Assembly: GCA_946480485.1 (NCBI GenBank)
Contig: CAMLJW010000099.1
Coordinates: 1-13,462, forward strand
Direction of reading: 5' to 3'
From: an uncultured Streptomyces sp.
GTDB lineage: Bacteria > Actinomycetota > Actinomycetes > Streptomycetales > Streptomycetaceae
Length of the DNA: 13,462 nucleotides
In this document: positions 12,978-13,462 of the stretch, piece after piece
Position numbering within the stretch: position 1 is the first letter of the stretch
Layout: each line of letters opens with the position of its first letter
Notes under the pieces: generated by a model
Databases searched by the model: none
Told to the model about the DNA's origin: nothing
Seen by the model: only the letters and a program-made list of their open reading frames with translations
Program-made: the position numbers and the translations under genes

Positions 12978-13462
12978 GTGCCCGAACCCGAAGCCAGCAA
13001 CACCAAAACCGCAGCGCACACCGTCCACGCGCACTCCGCGACTCTGAAGCGGCTGGAGCAGTCCTCCGGAAGCCTTGCCGCACAAGCCATCGCGCGCATG
13101 GACGAGACGCTGCCGTGGTACCGGGCGATGCCCCCGGAGAACCGTTCCTGGATTGGGCTCGTCGCCCAGGCCGGTATCGCCGCTTTCACCGAGTGGTTCC
13201 GGCATCCCGACGCGCCTCAGGCCATCTCGACGGATGTGTTCGGCACCGCCCCGCGCGAGCTGACCAGGGCGATCACCCTGCGTCAGACCGTGGAGATGGT
13301 GCGGACGACGATCGAGGTGATGGAGAGTGCGATCGATGAGGTCGCGGCTCCCGGCGACGAGTCCGTCCTGCGCGAGGCCCTGCTCGTCTACGCCCGCGAG
13401 ATCGCCTTCGCCACCGCCCAGGTGTACGCACAGGCCGCCGAGGCACGCGGTGCCTGGGACGC
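12978..13462 (+). CDS. fasR: PucR-type transcriptional regulator FasR, 5' part
   Basis: The window ends inside this gene, after about 161 codons from GTG at 12978. The N-terminal domain is seen: HSATLKRLEQSSGSLAAQAIARMDETLPWYRAMPPENRSWIGLVAQAGIAAFTEWFRHP and the helical stretch ELTRAITLRQTVEMVRTTIEVMESAIDEV, ending QAAEARGAWDA. I recognise it as the streptomycete regulator encoded just before fabD, shown in S. coelicolor (FasR, SCO2386) to activate the fabD-fabH-acpP-fabF operon. The PucR C-terminal helix-turn-helix lies beyond the window. No Shine-Dalgarno precedes the GTG; possible -10 hexamers are TAAGGC (12961-12966) or CAGTCT (12966-12971), the latter at leaderless distance. It diverges from the pirin gene. 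Confidence 0.88.
   Translation, partial: MPEPEASNTKTAAHTVHAHSATLKRLEQSSGSLAAQAIARMDETLPWYRAMPPENRSWIGLVAQAGIAAFTEWFRHPDAPQAISTDVFGTAPRELTRAITLRQTVEMVRTTIEVMESAIDEVAAPGDESVLREALLVYAREIAFATAQVYAQAAEARGAWD

Noticed and set aside
1..13462. CRISPR array, prophage or biosynthetic cluster
   Set aside because: No spaced direct repeats of CRISPR size, no phage genes and no synthase genes are present; most genes look like conserved streptomycete core genes.

Overview
The window is chromosomal DNA from a high-GC actinomycete, almost certainly a Streptomyces. The coding regions show strong third-position GC bias, GTG starts are common, several genes look leaderless, and the gene order matches the S. coelicolor segment around aceE (from memory about SCO2364 to SCO2386, with part of that interval missing here). 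Species and coordinates were not checked against any database.

Layout. Positions 1-50 hold a perfect 8-bp hairpin that resembles the right end of a Streptomyces IS200/IS605 (TnpB) element, abutting the ribosome binding site of the first gene. Positions 52-4293 are a compact tellurium-resistance-type (Ter) stress module: a TerD protein with a proline-rich tail (+), then on the minus strand a TerA-like TerD-fold protein, a DUF475/TerC-like membrane protein and two tandem canonical TerD proteins. Next on the minus strand come a one-cysteine-type peroxiredoxin (AhpE) at 4404-4862 and a small acidic DUF3052 protein at 5178-5615, which is followed by two tandem terminator hairpins. A 452-nt divergent region leads to aceE (6068-8815, +), the homodimeric pyruvate dehydrogenase E1. 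A 795-nt gap after aceE holds a terminator, a run of hairpins, a doubtful gene remnant and an AT-rich promoter region with a Crp-like palindrome. It is followed by a membrane-anchored alpha/beta hydrolase (9611-10831), a frameshifted and chimeric pseudogene that joins a DUF4429 N-terminus to the C-terminus of a GNAT acetyltransferase (10880-11367), a beta-lactamase-fold serine hydrolase (11387-12220), a convergent pirin gene (12241-12894, -), and the 5' part of a PucR-type regulator recognised as fasR, the fatty-acid synthesis activator (12978 to the window end).

Function. The left third is a calcium-binding TerD plus TerC-like membrane module next to a thiol peroxidase, which fits envelope or oxidative stress sensing. 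A candidate ECF-type promoter (GGAAC-N19-GTT) lies between the peroxiredoxin and the first minus-strand terD. The middle makes acetyl-CoA, and fasR at the right edge governs its use in fatty acid synthesis (the fab operon itself is outside the window). The most unusual items are the chimeric pseudogene, the TerD paralogue that has lost one calcium motif and gained a QPAYGYP repeat tail, the hairpin-dense region after aceE, and the run of genes without Shine-Dalgarno sequences on the right. I found no clearly new multi-gene system. The Ter module belongs to a known but poorly understood family of stress systems.
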